Part shown: one piece after another, positions 46,601-53,824 of the stretch
Layout: every line of letters begins with the position of its first letter
Position numbering within the stretch: position 1 is the first letter of the stretch
DNA from: Aliivibrio sp. 1S175
GTDB taxonomy: Bacteria > Pseudomonadota > Gammaproteobacteria > Enterobacterales > Vibrionaceae
Reading direction: 5' to 3'
Assembly (NCBI RefSeq): GCF_001690985.1
Contig: NZ_MAJS01000006.1
Location: forward strand, 426,510-490,509
DNA: 64,000 nt
Position numbers and translations under genes: made by a program
The notes under the pieces: generated by a model
Told to the model about the DNA's origin: nothing
The model's input: only the letters and a program-made list of their open reading frames with translations
Databases searched by the model: none

Positions 46601-47318
46601 CCACCAAGAACCAAAAGCGGCAGAATGGCAATTAATGCCAAAAGAAACGGTTGAGGCTGAATTAGCTCAAGTGAAATCTCAATCCGAAACATTAGTGAAG
46701 CGCGAAGGTGAAATAGCCCAAGCATTACGTTCAGATGGTGAGCGTAAAACCAATCAAAAAGCCTTATTTGAAGCGATTGAAGCGTATCAATCTGAGTATG
46801 ATGATATTCAATATCTGCATTCATTAATTGGCTCGCAAAAGGGCGATAAATTCCGTAGATTTGCTCAAGGATTAACGCTAGAGAATCTTGTCTATTTAGC
46901 CAATAAGCAGCTTACTCGCTTACATGGTCGCTATGAACTTAAACGTAAAGCCAGCGATGGTTTAGAACTTCAAGTTGTCGATACATGGCAGGGTGATGTG
47001 GTTCGTGATACTAAAACCTTATCAGGCGGTGAGAGCTTCCTTGTTAGTTTAGCTCTCGCTTTGGCGCTTTCTGATTTAGTGAGTCACAAAACAAGCATTG
47101 ATTCACTGTTCTTAGATGAAGGTTTTGGTACGCTAGACAGTGAAACGTTAGACATGGCGCTTGATGCGTTAGATAACTTAAACGCCTCAGGAAAAATGAT
47201 TGGTGTGATAAGCCACATCGAAGCGATGAAAGAACGTATTCCAGTCCAAATAAAAGTCACCAAACGCAGTGGTTTAGGCGTGAGTGAACTAGAAAAACAA
47301 TATAAAAAAGTCGGTTAA
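43638..47318 (+). CDS. sbcC: SbcC, Rad50-like SMC-type ATPase subunit
   Basis: Large ATPase (1,226 aa) partner of SbcD. Walker A (GPTGAGKTTILDAI) lies near residue 38. A long Gln-rich coiled coil runs through most of the middle, broken by the zinc hook CPLC at 598-601. The C-terminal lobe holds the ABC signature TLSGGESFLVSLALALAL and Walker B DSLFLDEGFGTLD. Length is somewhat above E. coli SbcC (1,048 aa), the excess lying in the coiled coil. The overlap with sbcD fixes the start. Confidence 0.95.
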   Translation: MRILSLSFSNLNSLKGEWKIDFSASPFAENGLFAITGPTGAGKTTILDAICLALYHKTPRLGGISTSSNEIMTRGTAECSAEVEFEVKGKAYRAFWSQRRSRGKVDGNLQSATVELAEVDSEKVLATQVKKKDELINSITGLDFSRFTKSMMLSQGQFAAFLNADANDRAGLLEELTGTEIYGQISEKVHEHYTASKQKLAELKAKAEGVELLSEEDKQALIDEQAELQTNQKQQQAQLSNWQAHVEWWIADAKNQQQWQQAVDNNQLALDKEKQASEQLHRLAQSEPAEKLRAPYQLWQEAQTRFEELAKELTLTEQLHQKTSTEKEAIELTVTQLKQQFDSVKVESKSLEVLINDSVQPLDTAIAQLTQQSQEKQQQLTQVNTRLQDGSNKQQRLEASLTELTSKLAVLNSYVDTHQSDLNLERYLGQWKTQVSYILQQDKETASLVNKVEQANKIVATLLESVNQKEAELTQVQSTLNNETEATKNAELVFKQQQENGTETELTEQINALNTRHHYRVELNHTNNEFLRAKKEQQTLSEAQKAQSEAILKLEAQRADLVIACKQQDQQILDLTTLIEQEGDLVKYRALLEKDHDCPLCGSTHHPLLEKAQTLDINVTIQRKKEAEQKRVEIVEQGQLVREKLDSLKVKQEHTQTQLTQWQQTAKITKQQWSSLMEVTQLTLALGDTNGIAQFITECEASLLTLNGQIKQLRQADEKRRAQQTQLQQVQHRLDTLTKDLNYDRQSHQAATQQLQDDNQKLVQLQQHQTELNQQLTTEIEQTGFTAPEFTQIQSWFVQKEQDLQQIQQQVENRQALLQQQQQVQSDQVHLAEQLEELNSQQQVSQTEVQRLASELEQHQQKRVELFGTQEIRTARTLMAEKLTVSEKNYQAEEQKSQTLIQDLATLKGKLNSLKESHVSSEKLSIDRSDLWKEALVQSPFETLGLFQSALISEEDRQQLLSLKTEIQQAIERTGALLESALQIKEQHHQEPKAAEWQLMPKETVEAELAQVKSQSETLVKREGEIAQALRSDGERKTNQKALFEAIEAYQSEYDDIQYLHSLIGSQKGDKFRRFAQGLTLENLVYLANKQLTRLHGRYELKRKASDGLELQVVDTWQGDVVRDTKTLSGGESFLVSLALALALSDLVSHKTSIDSLFLDEGFGTLDSETLDMALDALDNLNASGKMIGVISHIEAMKERIPVQIKVTKRSGLGVSELEKQYKKVG

Positions 47319-47375
47319 TTTTATTGCTCGTTACATTATTAGAAAAATGATAATACAGATTAAAAGGAAGTAAGA

Positions 47376-47861
47376 ATGGGAAAGAATAAGCGCGAAGTGA
47401 CACTACGTTTTCTTGCAGAACCAGGAGATGTGAACTTTGGTGGTAAAGTTCACGGTGGTGCGGTAATGAAATGGGTCGATTTAGCGGCCTATGCGTGCTC
47501 TGCTGGATGGAGTGGTAAATATTGTATTACCGCTTATGCTGGTGGTATTCGATTTGTTCAGCCTATTCATGTCGGTAATCTTGTTGAGGTGACGGGTAAG
47601 GTTATTTATACCGGGAAATCATCAATGCACATTGCTATTGATGTGCAAGCCAGTGATCCAAAAGAGTTAGAAAATAGATTAACGACTCACTGTATTGTCA
47701 TTATGGTTGCCGTTGATGAACATGGTAAACCAACAGAAGTACCTGAGTGGATCCCTCAAACCAAAGAAGATATTCATTTACGCGAATCAGCCATCCGATT
47801 GATGAATATGCGTAAAGAGATTGGCGAAGAGATGGAAGCACATGTTAAGTATTTGAAATGA
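47376..47861 (+). CDS. Acyl-CoA thioesterase, hotdog fold (YciA-like)
   Basis: 161-aa cytoplasmic thioesterase. The hotdog helix signature NFGGKVHGGAVMKWVDLAAY is complete, followed by the strands VEVTGKVIYTGKSSMHIAIDV. This is the arrangement of YciA and acyl-CoA hydrolase enzymes that release free acids from acyl-CoA. Chain-length preference is not readable. A short acidic tail (MNMRKEIGEEMEAH) follows. An AAAGGAAGT ribosome-binding site precedes the ATG. It is separated from sbcC by 57 bp and may be co-transcribed. Confidence 0.85.
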   Translation: MGKNKREVTLRFLAEPGDVNFGGKVHGGAVMKWVDLAAYACSAGWSGKYCITAYAGGIRFVQPIHVGNLVEVTGKVIYTGKSSMHIAIDVQASDPKELENRLTTHCIVIMVAVDEHGKPTEVPEWIPQTKEDIHLRESAIRLMNMRKEIGEEMEAHVKYLK

Positions 47862-47900
47862 TAAATAATAGAAATAGAGAAAAACTTATCGTCTAAAGGG

Positions 47901-47928
47901 TTGCATTGAAAGCTTCATTATATAGAAT
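47901..47928 (+). promoter_or_regulatory. Candidate promoter of the tyrP-like operon
   Basis: TTGCAT at 47901-47906 and TAGAAT at 47923-47928 with 16-bp spacing. It would give a leader of roughly 375 nt before the first permease. Confidence 0.4.
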
Positions 47929-47955
47929 GGATCGAGCTATCGTATTGGTAGTTCG

Positions 47956-47982
47956 GTCAGTAAAGGACTTACTGGCGTTTTA
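47956..47982 (+). terminator. Terminator-like hairpin in the permease leader
   Basis: GTCAGTAA-AGGAC-TTACTGGC stem (one G-T pair) followed by GTTTTATT. It is a weak intrinsic terminator or attenuator candidate. Confidence 0.4.
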
Positions 47983-48014
47983 TTAAATGGAATGTGACTA
48001 ATTAGGATGTACAC

Positions 48015-48179
48015 ATGATTTTTCAATTAACATCAGGCCCATTATTGGAGCCTACAGAAGGTTCACCACACGCTATCTGCTCTGCATCGACAGCAATAAC
48101 TTCTTCACGCTTCCTTTCTGCTCAGTTTCTTGCGTTTCGCTTCCTCTCGTATTTTCGATTCCTCCGTTTTTATTCGTAA
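48015..48179 (+). CDS. Phe/Tyr/Arg-rich leader peptide ORF, 54 aa
   Basis: A frame between the promoter region and the first aromatic permease. It starts MIFQLTSGPLLEP at the ATG at 48015 with AGGATG upstream, and its last 22 residues are dominated by Phe, Tyr, Arg and Leu (from SRFLSAQF to RFLRFYS). It contains eight Phe and two Tyr, nine of the ten in the C-terminal 22 residues. The coding RNA in this part is C-rich and G-poor, like a Rho-utilisation region. I propose a regulatory leader whose translation senses aromatic amino acids (analogous to, not homologous with, pheL or tnaC). Not proven; a chance frame is the alternative. Confidence 0.5.
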   Translation: MIFQLTSGPLLEPTEGSPHAICSASTAITSSRFLSAQFLAFRFLSYFRFLRFYS

Positions 48180-48309
48180 TTAATCAGCTCTAACTTCAAC
48201 CGTTTACCCTCATTTGTGGTGTATTTTTGCGCGTGTTGAATTTGAAAAGCTAAAACTAAAAATAAACTAGAACTAAAGTTCAAACTCGAATAAAAACGAA
48301 GGAACAATT

Positions 48310-49464
48310 ATGAATTTAAAATTAATCGGCAGCTCTCTTATTATTTCAGGTACCGCACTGGGTGCTGGTATGCTTGCAATCCCTATGGTTTTGGCTCAAT
48401 TTGGCCTGCTGTGGGGAACTGCGCTAATGTTGCTTATCTTTATTGGTACAACATATGCTGCCTTATTACTATTAGAAGCAAGTATTAATGTGGGTGGTGG
48501 TTTAGGAATGAATACCATCGCTCGTAAAAGTTTAGGTAAAGGAGGACAGCTAGTTACTAACGGTTTGCTGTATGCTTTACTGATCTGTCTCTTAATGGCT
48601 TATATCCTTGGGGCAGGGGATCTATTGAATAAATTATTACGTAATATTGGTTTTGATTTATCTCTAGTACAAAGCCAAATAGCATTCACATTAATTGCAG
48701 GGGTGATCGTTGCCTCGGGAACGGCAGTGATTGATAAGATTAATCGCGTTTTATTTGCCATCATGTTGTTGATGCTTTTACTTACGCTTGTCTTCTTGGT
48801 TCCAGGAATTTCATTAGATAACTTAACTCAAGTATCAAACTCAAACCCATCAGAACTGATACAAACCAGTGCGATTATTTTTACTAGCTTTGGTTTTATG
48901 GTTGTTATTCCTTCATTAGTTTCTTATAACCATGAAGCAACACCTAAGCAGTTGAGAAACATGGTTATTGTTGGTTCTTCTATTCCTTTAGTTTGTTATC
49001 TAGTGTGGCTATATGCGGTGGTTGGTAACTTAACCCCTGAGCAAATTACGCACTTCTCTAATGTGTCAGAACTGATTTCAGTATTTAGTGCTGATCATGC
49101 ATTTATTAATGCAGTACTTTCTAGTTTTACTGGTCTTGCATTATTAACGTCTTTCTTAGGTGTGGCGATGGCTTTGTTTACTCAAAATGAAGACACGTTT
49201 AAACAAAATAAAGTAGTGACTTACGTTATTAGCTTTATCCTACCTTTATTGGGTGCCGTTTTCGCAGCAGATCAGTTTTTATCTGTATTAAGCTATGCAG
49301 GTATTATCTTAGTGTTCCTAGCCGTTTTTGTTCCTCTAGCTATGGTTGTTAAGCTAAGACAAATAGAAAATCAAGACAGAAGTTATGTCGCAGAAGGGGG
49401 GGCAGCAATGCTTATTTTCTCTTTTGTTTTTGGTACTTTTTTATTGGTTTCTCAAATTATTTAG
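48310..49464 (+). CDS. TyrP-like aromatic amino acid permease, copy 1
   Basis: 384-aa inner-membrane symporter of the hydroxy/aromatic amino acid permease (HAAAP) family. SGTALGAGMLAIPMVLAQFG at the N-terminus and IIFTSFGFMVVIPSLVSYNH in the middle are diagnostic and closest in my memory to E. coli TyrP. Eleven or so hydrophobic segments are visible. Tyrosine is the likely substrate; tryptophan is the alternative. A GAAGGAAC ribosome-binding site precedes the ATG. A second copy follows 100 bp later, and a leader peptide ORF precedes it. Confidence 0.85.
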   Translation: MNLKLIGSSLIISGTALGAGMLAIPMVLAQFGLLWGTALMLLIFIGTTYAALLLLEASINVGGGLGMNTIARKSLGKGGQLVTNGLLYALLICLLMAYILGAGDLLNKLLRNIGFDLSLVQSQIAFTLIAGVIVASGTAVIDKINRVLFAIMLLMLLLTLVFLVPGISLDNLTQVSNSNPSELIQTSAIIFTSFGFMVVIPSLVSYNHEATPKQLRNMVIVGSSIPLVCYLVWLYAVVGNLTPEQITHFSNVSELISVFSADHAFINAVLSSFTGLALLTSFLGVAMALFTQNEDTFKQNKVVTYVISFILPLLGAVFAADQFLSVLSYAGIILVFLAVFVPLAMVVKLRQIENQDRSYVAEGGAAMLIFSFVFGTFLLVSQII

Positions 49465-49564
49465 TAACCTATTCTAAAGCGAATACACTTGTGCCCTATG
49501 TTACAGGTAGGGTGCATACTTTTACTCTTTATGAGTAATTATTTTCATGAAATAAGAATACACG

Positions 49565-50731
49565 ATGAATTTTAAATTATTTGGCAGTGCATTAATCCTT
49601 TCAGGTACTGCTCTTGGCGCTGGAATGCTAGCTATTCCAATGGTATTGGCGCAATTTGGATTATTTTATAGCACTTTGTTAATGTTGGTTATTTGTGCAG
49701 GAACAACGTATTCAGCACTATTACTTACAGAGGCGTGTTCAAAAACTGAGTTAGCATTTGGTATTAATACCGTTGCAAATAGAACACTGGGTAAAGGTGG
49801 GCAGATTATTACGAATGCCTTATTTTATTTGCTGCTTATTTGTATGTTGATTGCCTATATTTTAGGTGCGGCTGACTTAATTAAGCGTATATTCTCAATG
49901 TTTGCTATTGAGATGAGTATAGAAACGGCACAAATTGGTTTCACATTAATAGCGAGTGTATTTGTTGTCTGCGGAACTCAAATTATTGATAAACTAAATC
50001 GTGTTTTGTTTTTGTTTATGGTTTCAATGCTTGCGATTACCTTAGTGATCTTAGTTCCTGGTATCTCATCAGATAATTTAATGCAGGTAACGAATACAGA
50101 TACAGGAATGTTATTTAATACAAGTACTATCTTGTTTACTAGTTTTGCTTCAATGCCAGTCATCCCATCACTTGTTGCTTACAATAAAGAAGCGACAAGT
50201 AAACAGCTAAGAAATATGATTATCTTAGGTTCTATTATTCCTCTGATCTGTTATTTAGTTTGGCTATATGCAGTTGTTGGGAACCTAAATGCTGATGAAT
50301 TGACTCACTTTTCTAATATTTCAGATCTAATTCAAACCTTTAGTGCGAAAAATGAATACATTGAAATAATTCTTTCAGTTTTTACTTCATTAGCGTTGCT
50401 GACATCATTTCTTGGTGTGGCAATGGCACTTTACAATCAAAATAAAGACATGATCTCACATAATAAAGTAGTGGCTTATGTAAGTACGTTTATTCTACCG
50501 TTATTAGGTGCAGGTCTTGCTGCTGATCAGTTTCTATCCGTGCTTGGTTATGCCGGCGTAATCCTTGTTTTCTTAGCTATTTTCATCCCATTAGCAATGG
50601 TGGTAGCGTTAAGAAAGAAAGCCAACAATACGGCTGAATTATCTATTCATATTTATGAAGCGGAAGGTGGAAAAGTAGCCTTAGGAATGACATTACTATT
50701 TGGTCTTTTGCTATTAATGAGTCAAATTTAA
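49565..50731 (+). CDS. TyrP-like aromatic amino acid permease, copy 2
   Basis: 388-aa paralogue of the upstream permease, alignable end to end (shared SGTALGAGMLAIPMVLAQFG, FTSF, VVGNL, SLALLTSFLGVAMAL and AADQFLSVL blocks). Divergence is spread along the length, so the duplication is not recent. The 100-bp spacer contains an imperfect hairpin (GTGCCCTA/TAGGGTGC) and a weak ribosome-binding site (AAGAATACACG), so relative expression may differ. Substrate as for copy 1, possibly with altered specificity. Confidence 0.85.
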   Translation: MNFKLFGSALILSGTALGAGMLAIPMVLAQFGLFYSTLLMLVICAGTTYSALLLTEACSKTELAFGINTVANRTLGKGGQIITNALFYLLLICMLIAYILGAADLIKRIFSMFAIEMSIETAQIGFTLIASVFVVCGTQIIDKLNRVLFLFMVSMLAITLVILVPGISSDNLMQVTNTDTGMLFNTSTILFTSFASMPVIPSLVAYNKEATSKQLRNMIILGSIIPLICYLVWLYAVVGNLNADELTHFSNISDLIQTFSAKNEYIEIILSVFTSLALLTSFLGVAMALYNQNKDMISHNKVVAYVSTFILPLLGAGLAADQFLSVLGYAGVILVFLAIFIPLAMVVALRKKANNTAELSIHIYEAEGGKVALGMTLLFGLLLLMSQI

Positions 50732-50749
50732 TAGAATTTATGATCTAAT

Positions 50750-50791
50750 CCTCTACACTTAACGTAAAAGGTAATGTGTTATTTGTAGAGG
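50750..50791 (+). promoter_or_regulatory. Leader hairpin covering the ribosome-binding site of DUF2799 copy 1
   Basis: CCTCTACA (50750-50757) pairs with TGTAGAGG (50784-50791). The 3' arm includes most of the AGAGGG ribosome-binding site that starts translation at 50801. Inner bases ACAC/GTGT can extend the pairing. Confidence 0.4.
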
Positions 50792-50800
50792 GTCAGCAAA

Positions 50801-51160
50801 ATGAAAATTTTAATAATCAGTATCGCTGCTTTATTACTTGCAGCATGTTCAAGTACACCGCCACCAACATCAAACGTAGACAGTGATTGGAATGCCTTTG
50901 GTTATGAAAGGGCAATGAAAGGGTGGATTGTTCAATCTGAATCAAAATTGACTAAATTATCCGAAGGTAAGATGGTTAGTGATGCGAACTACCAAGCATA
51001 CATTGCCGGTTATAATAAAGGGCAGGAAGAGTACTGTGATCAAAGTGCTTATATGCTAGGTGTTGTTGGGAAGCAGTATAACGGTATATGTGATAATACT
51101 GATCCGTTCTTCCGTCAAGATTACAACAGTGGAAGGTATTCAACGGCTGGTGGAATGTAA
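50801..51160 (+). CDS. DUF2799-type lipoprotein, copy 1
   Basis: 119-aa lipoprotein with lipobox LLAAC (C16). The mature part contains the DUF2799-like pattern: a DW.AFG..RA..G segment near 33-44, AYIAGYNKGQEEYC, and a second Cys in GICDNTDPFF. The two mature-region Cys residues probably form a disulfide. Function unknown. The ribosome-binding site AGAGGG lies inside an inverted repeat (50750-50757 with 50784-50791), which may limit translation. A paralogue follows directly, and a third lies at 59.1 kb. Confidence 0.8.
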   Translation: MKILIISIAALLLAACSSTPPPTSNVDSDWNAFGYERAMKGWIVQSESKLTKLSEGKMVSDANYQAYIAGYNKGQEEYCDQSAYMLGVVGKQYNGICDNTDPFFRQDYNSGRYSTAGGM

Positions 51161-51209
51161 TTTAGTTACTTTATAATATTGGATAAATATATAATAAGAG
51201 GGTAGTGAC

Positions 51210-51569
51210 ATGAGAACGATATTAATTGCTGTAGTTTCACTTTTTCTAGCAGCTTGTTCAAGTACTGCACCACTAACGTCAACACAAGACAGTGACTGGG
51301 GTACTTATGGTTTAGAAAGAGGTGAAAAAGGGTGGAACTTTGAATCGAAAGAACAAATAACCGGTCTTTTAGATGGTAAAGAATTGATAGCATCTAATTA
51401 TGATGCGTATCAAGCTGGATATAAAACAGGGTTACAAGAGTATTGCAGTCAAGACGCGTTTGAATTGGGAACCAAAGGAGGCGTTTATACTGGCGTTTGT
51501 GATGGTATAAATAAAGAGTTTAAATATGAGTATTTACGAGGGTCTAATTCGACTAAAAGAGGGATGTAA
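51210..51569 (+). CDS. DUF2799-type lipoprotein, copy 2
   Basis: 119-aa paralogue of the preceding gene with lipobox FLAAC (C16), TQDSDWGTYGLERGEKGW, AYQAGYKTGLQEYC and GVCDGINKEF. The order of Cys, Trp and Gly positions is the same as in copy 1. A GAGGG ribosome-binding site lies 8 nt before the ATG; here no pairing sequence hides it. The two copies are 49 bp apart and end at a clear terminator. Function unknown. Confidence 0.8.
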   Translation: MRTILIAVVSLFLAACSSTAPLTSTQDSDWGTYGLERGEKGWNFESKEQITGLLDGKELIASNYDAYQAGYKTGLQEYCSQDAFELGTKGGVYTGVCDGINKEFKYEYLRGSNSTKRGM

Positions 51570-51603
51570 TCTCTTCCTTGTTACTTGTAGATACATAAAA
51601 AAT

Positions 51604-51629
51604 GACGGATTATAATCCGTCTTTTTTTG
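51604..51629 (+). terminator. Terminator after the DUF2799 pair
   Basis: Stem GACGGAT / ATCCGTC with a TATA loop and T-run. Confidence 0.85.
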
Positions 51630-51637
51630 TATGCAAT

Positions 51638-52189
51638 TTAGATAACTTTAACAATATTAAAACGACCCATTTTTTTCAAAATTGGTAAAAATTCTTTGTT
51701 TACTTCAAGCATTACTTTTTTTGCTTTGCTGTAAGCACTTAATTTATCATTTCCGTTACCATGGGAGAATAAACGGCTTTTGGGCTTATATTCGCCATCG
51801 ACCAACTCTTTCCATCGGACAATATAATAATCAGTGGTACGAACTTCTCCAGAATGCAGAGTGCGTTTTTTTGTAATAATGTCAGGTTCAAGATTATGTG
51901 GCAGTCTTTCAAACAGACTTGGTGTATTTAAAACGGCATTCCAGCAGTTTCCCCATAATTCCTTACCTACTTTATTTCTTTGTTTAACGGCTTCTTTTAG
52001 GGCTTTTTCTCTGCCTTCTTTTAAACAACCAATAGAGCGGTTATACATACCATCATCTGGTGTATGTATATGAATTTTCACGCAATTGAATGAATGGGAA
52101 ATAAAGCGGTAATCACTTTCCATACCTGTCCACTCAGCTCTTAATTGCTGTGCTCTTAGGGAAAGCGTATGTTTTTTCTTATTTATCAT
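51638..52189 (-). CDS. Uncharacterised basic protein, possibly AP2-like DNA-binding
   Basis: 183-aa soluble, Lys/Arg-rich protein. The C-terminal half contains a beta-strand-rich block then a helix (YYIVRWKELVDGEYKPKSR to AYSKAKKVMLEVNKEF) that resembles the AP2/integrase-like DNA-binding layout of three strands and a helix. This is weak and I do not claim it. The N-terminal part has HTLSLRAQQLRAEW. No ribosome-binding site stands out before the ATG at 52189. It stands alone on the minus strand. Confidence 0.6.
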   Translation of the reverse strand: MINKKKHTLSLRAQQLRAEWTGMESDYRFISHSFNCVKIHIHTPDDGMYNRSIGCLKEGREKALKEAVKQRNKVGKELWGNCWNAVLNTPSLFERLPHNLEPDIITKKRTLHSGEVRTTDYYIVRWKELVDGEYKPKSRLFSHGNGNDKLSAYSKAKKVMLEVNKEFLPILKKMGRFNIVKVI

Positions 52190-52314
52190 AGGAATATACT
52201 AATTATTTGCATAGGGTTATTATTACAGTAATTGATTCATTTGTTAATAGGGTAGATGATTAATTCATCAATTAATTGCATATAGCTAGTATAGGGTATG
52301 TAAAAGAAAGGAGG

Positions 52315-52341
52315 CAATAAAAAAGGGCGATATACGCCCTT
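52315..52341 (-). terminator. Terminator of sdaA
   Basis: On the minus strand stem AAGGGCG / CGCCCTT with a 5-nt loop and a T-run; 25 bp after the stop. Confidence 0.85.
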
Positions 52342-52365
52342 AAAATGTAACTTAAGTATTTCTGA

Positions 52366-53727
52366 TTAACAGATAACTTTAATCGCTAGACCACCTTGAG
52401 AAGTCTCACGGTATTTTGCGTTCATGTCCTTGCCTGTTTCAAGCATTGTTTCGATAACTTTGTCTAAAGAAACACGAGGATCAGACGAACGACGAAGTGC
52501 CATACGAGTTGAGTTGATTGCTTTTACAGAAGCAATACCATTACGTTCAATACAAGGAACTTGTACTTGTCCTGCAACAGGATCACACGTTAACCCAAGG
52601 TTATGCTCCATGCCAATTTCAGCAGCCATACAAACCTGCTCAGGGCTTCCACCCATTAATTCAGCAAGACCAGCAGCAGCCATTGAACAAGCAACGCCTA
52701 CTTCACCCTGACAACCAACTTCTGCACCAGAGATAGACGCATTTTGCTTATATAAGCCGCCAATCGCACCAGATGCTGCGAAATAACGAATGTAATCTTT
52801 CTCTGTTACTGTTTGGATAAACTTGTCGTAATAAGCCAATACAGCAGGGATGATGCCACATGCGCCATTTGTTGGTGCTGTAACAACACGTCCACCAGCG
52901 GCGTTTTCTTCATTTACAGCGAATGCAAACATATTAACCCAATCGAGTACTTCCATTGGATCTGTCGATGTTTTTTCTGATGTAAGCAACTGTTGACGAA
53001 GCGCGGCTGCACGACGAGGAACACGTAGAGGTCCAGGAAGAAGCCCTTCAGTATTCATGCCTTTTTCCATGCAATCACGCATGGTTTTCCAAATTTTCGC
53101 GAAATAAGTACGAACTTCATCTTCTGCGAGAATTGCATGTTCGTTCTTCATTACTAGGGCACTAATAGATAATCCATGTTCTTTACATAGGCTAACTAGT
53201 TCGTCTGCGCTATTAAAGGCATAAGGAACCTTGATTGATGATTCTACTTCTTTACCAAAGTGTTCTTCATCAACAATAAAACCACCACCGATAGAGTAGT
53301 AAGTTTTAGAATAAACAACGTCACCATCAATCCACGCATGGATTTGCATACCATTTTCGTGAAGTGAAAGATTAGAAGTGTGGAAATTCATCCCACCGTC
53401 TTTTGGAAATTCGACTGTGTGGCAATGCATGCCAACGGGTAGTCGTTCTGTTTCTTCAACGCGAGCAATAAAGCCTGGAATTGAGTCAATATCTACGTGT
53501 TCTGGCGTGTTGCCTGCCAGACCCATAATAATAGCTATATCAGTATGGTGACCTTTCCCTGTCAGTGATAACGAACCGTAAACATCAACAGTGATTTTAG
53601 TGATATCACGCAGTTTGCCCATGCCACGTAAATCGTCGATAAACTCTTTACCTGCTTTCATTGGACCAACAGTGTGAGAGCTGGATGGACCAACTCCAAT
53701 TTTGTAGATATCAAAAACACTAATCAT
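52366..53727 (-). CDS. sdaA: L-serine ammonia-lyase (serine deaminase), iron-sulfur type
   Basis: 453-aa cytoplasmic 4Fe-4S enzyme that converts L-serine to pyruvate and ammonia. The N-terminal domain opens [20 protein letters not shown]. Cluster cysteines are recognisable in [18 protein letters not shown] and GLTCDPVAG...VPCIERN in the C-terminal part. Length fits E. coli SdaA/SdaB (about 454 aa). It lies 97 bp after sdaC on the same strand, so uptake and breakdown of serine are encoded together. E. coli has pabB-nudL-sdaA; here sdaC is inserted between nudL and sdaA. Confidence 0.95.
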   Translation of the reverse strand: MISVFDIYKIGVGPSSSHTVGPMKAGKEFIDDLRGMGKLRDITKITVDVYGSLSLTGKGHHTDIAIIMGLAGNTPEHVDIDSIPGFIARVEETERLPVGMHCHTVEFPKDGGMNFHTSNLSLHENGMQIHAWIDGDVVYSKTYYSIGGGFIVDEEHFGKEVESSIKVPYAFNSADELVSLCKEHGLSISALVMKNEHAILAEDEVRTYFAKIWKTMRDCMEKGMNTEGLLPGPLRVPRRAAALRQQLLTSEKTSTDPMEVLDWVNMFAFAVNEENAAGGRVVTAPTNGACGIIPAVLAYYDKFIQTVTEKDYIRYFAASGAIGGLYKQNASISGAEVGCQGEVGVACSMAAAGLAELMGGSPEQVCMAAEIGMEHNLGLTCDPVAGQVQVPCIERNGIASVKAINSTRMALRRSSDPRVSLDKVIETMLETGKDMNAKYRETSQGGLAIKVIC

Positions 53728-53740
53728 GTTGTTACCTCGA

Positions 53741-53768
53741 ATAAGCCCCCATTAATAGGGGGCTTTTA
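53741..53768 (-). promoter_or_regulatory. Hairpin between sdaC and sdaA
   Basis: AAGCCCCC / GGGGGCTT with a 7-nt loop lies in the 97-bp spacer. On the minus strand only a short T tract follows, so it may reduce read-through or stabilise the upstream message without fully ending it. Confidence 0.5.
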
Positions 53769-53824
53769 TTATCATTATTTTTACTTCGAATAATCGATGT
53801 CTATATCAGCATATAGAATGACGA

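Larger units (their letters stand above)
47862..48014 (+). other. Leader region ahead of the aromatic permease operon
   Basis: Contains a candidate promoter (47901-47928) and a terminator-like hairpin (47956-47982) before the leader peptide ORF. The hairpin is either the end of the thioesterase transcript or part of a regulated leader. Confidence 0.45.

Noticed and set aside
48015-48179. TnaC or PheL homologue
   Set aside because: The peptide has no Trp and no Phe run like PheL, and no tnaA follows; the leader entry describes it only as an analogue.
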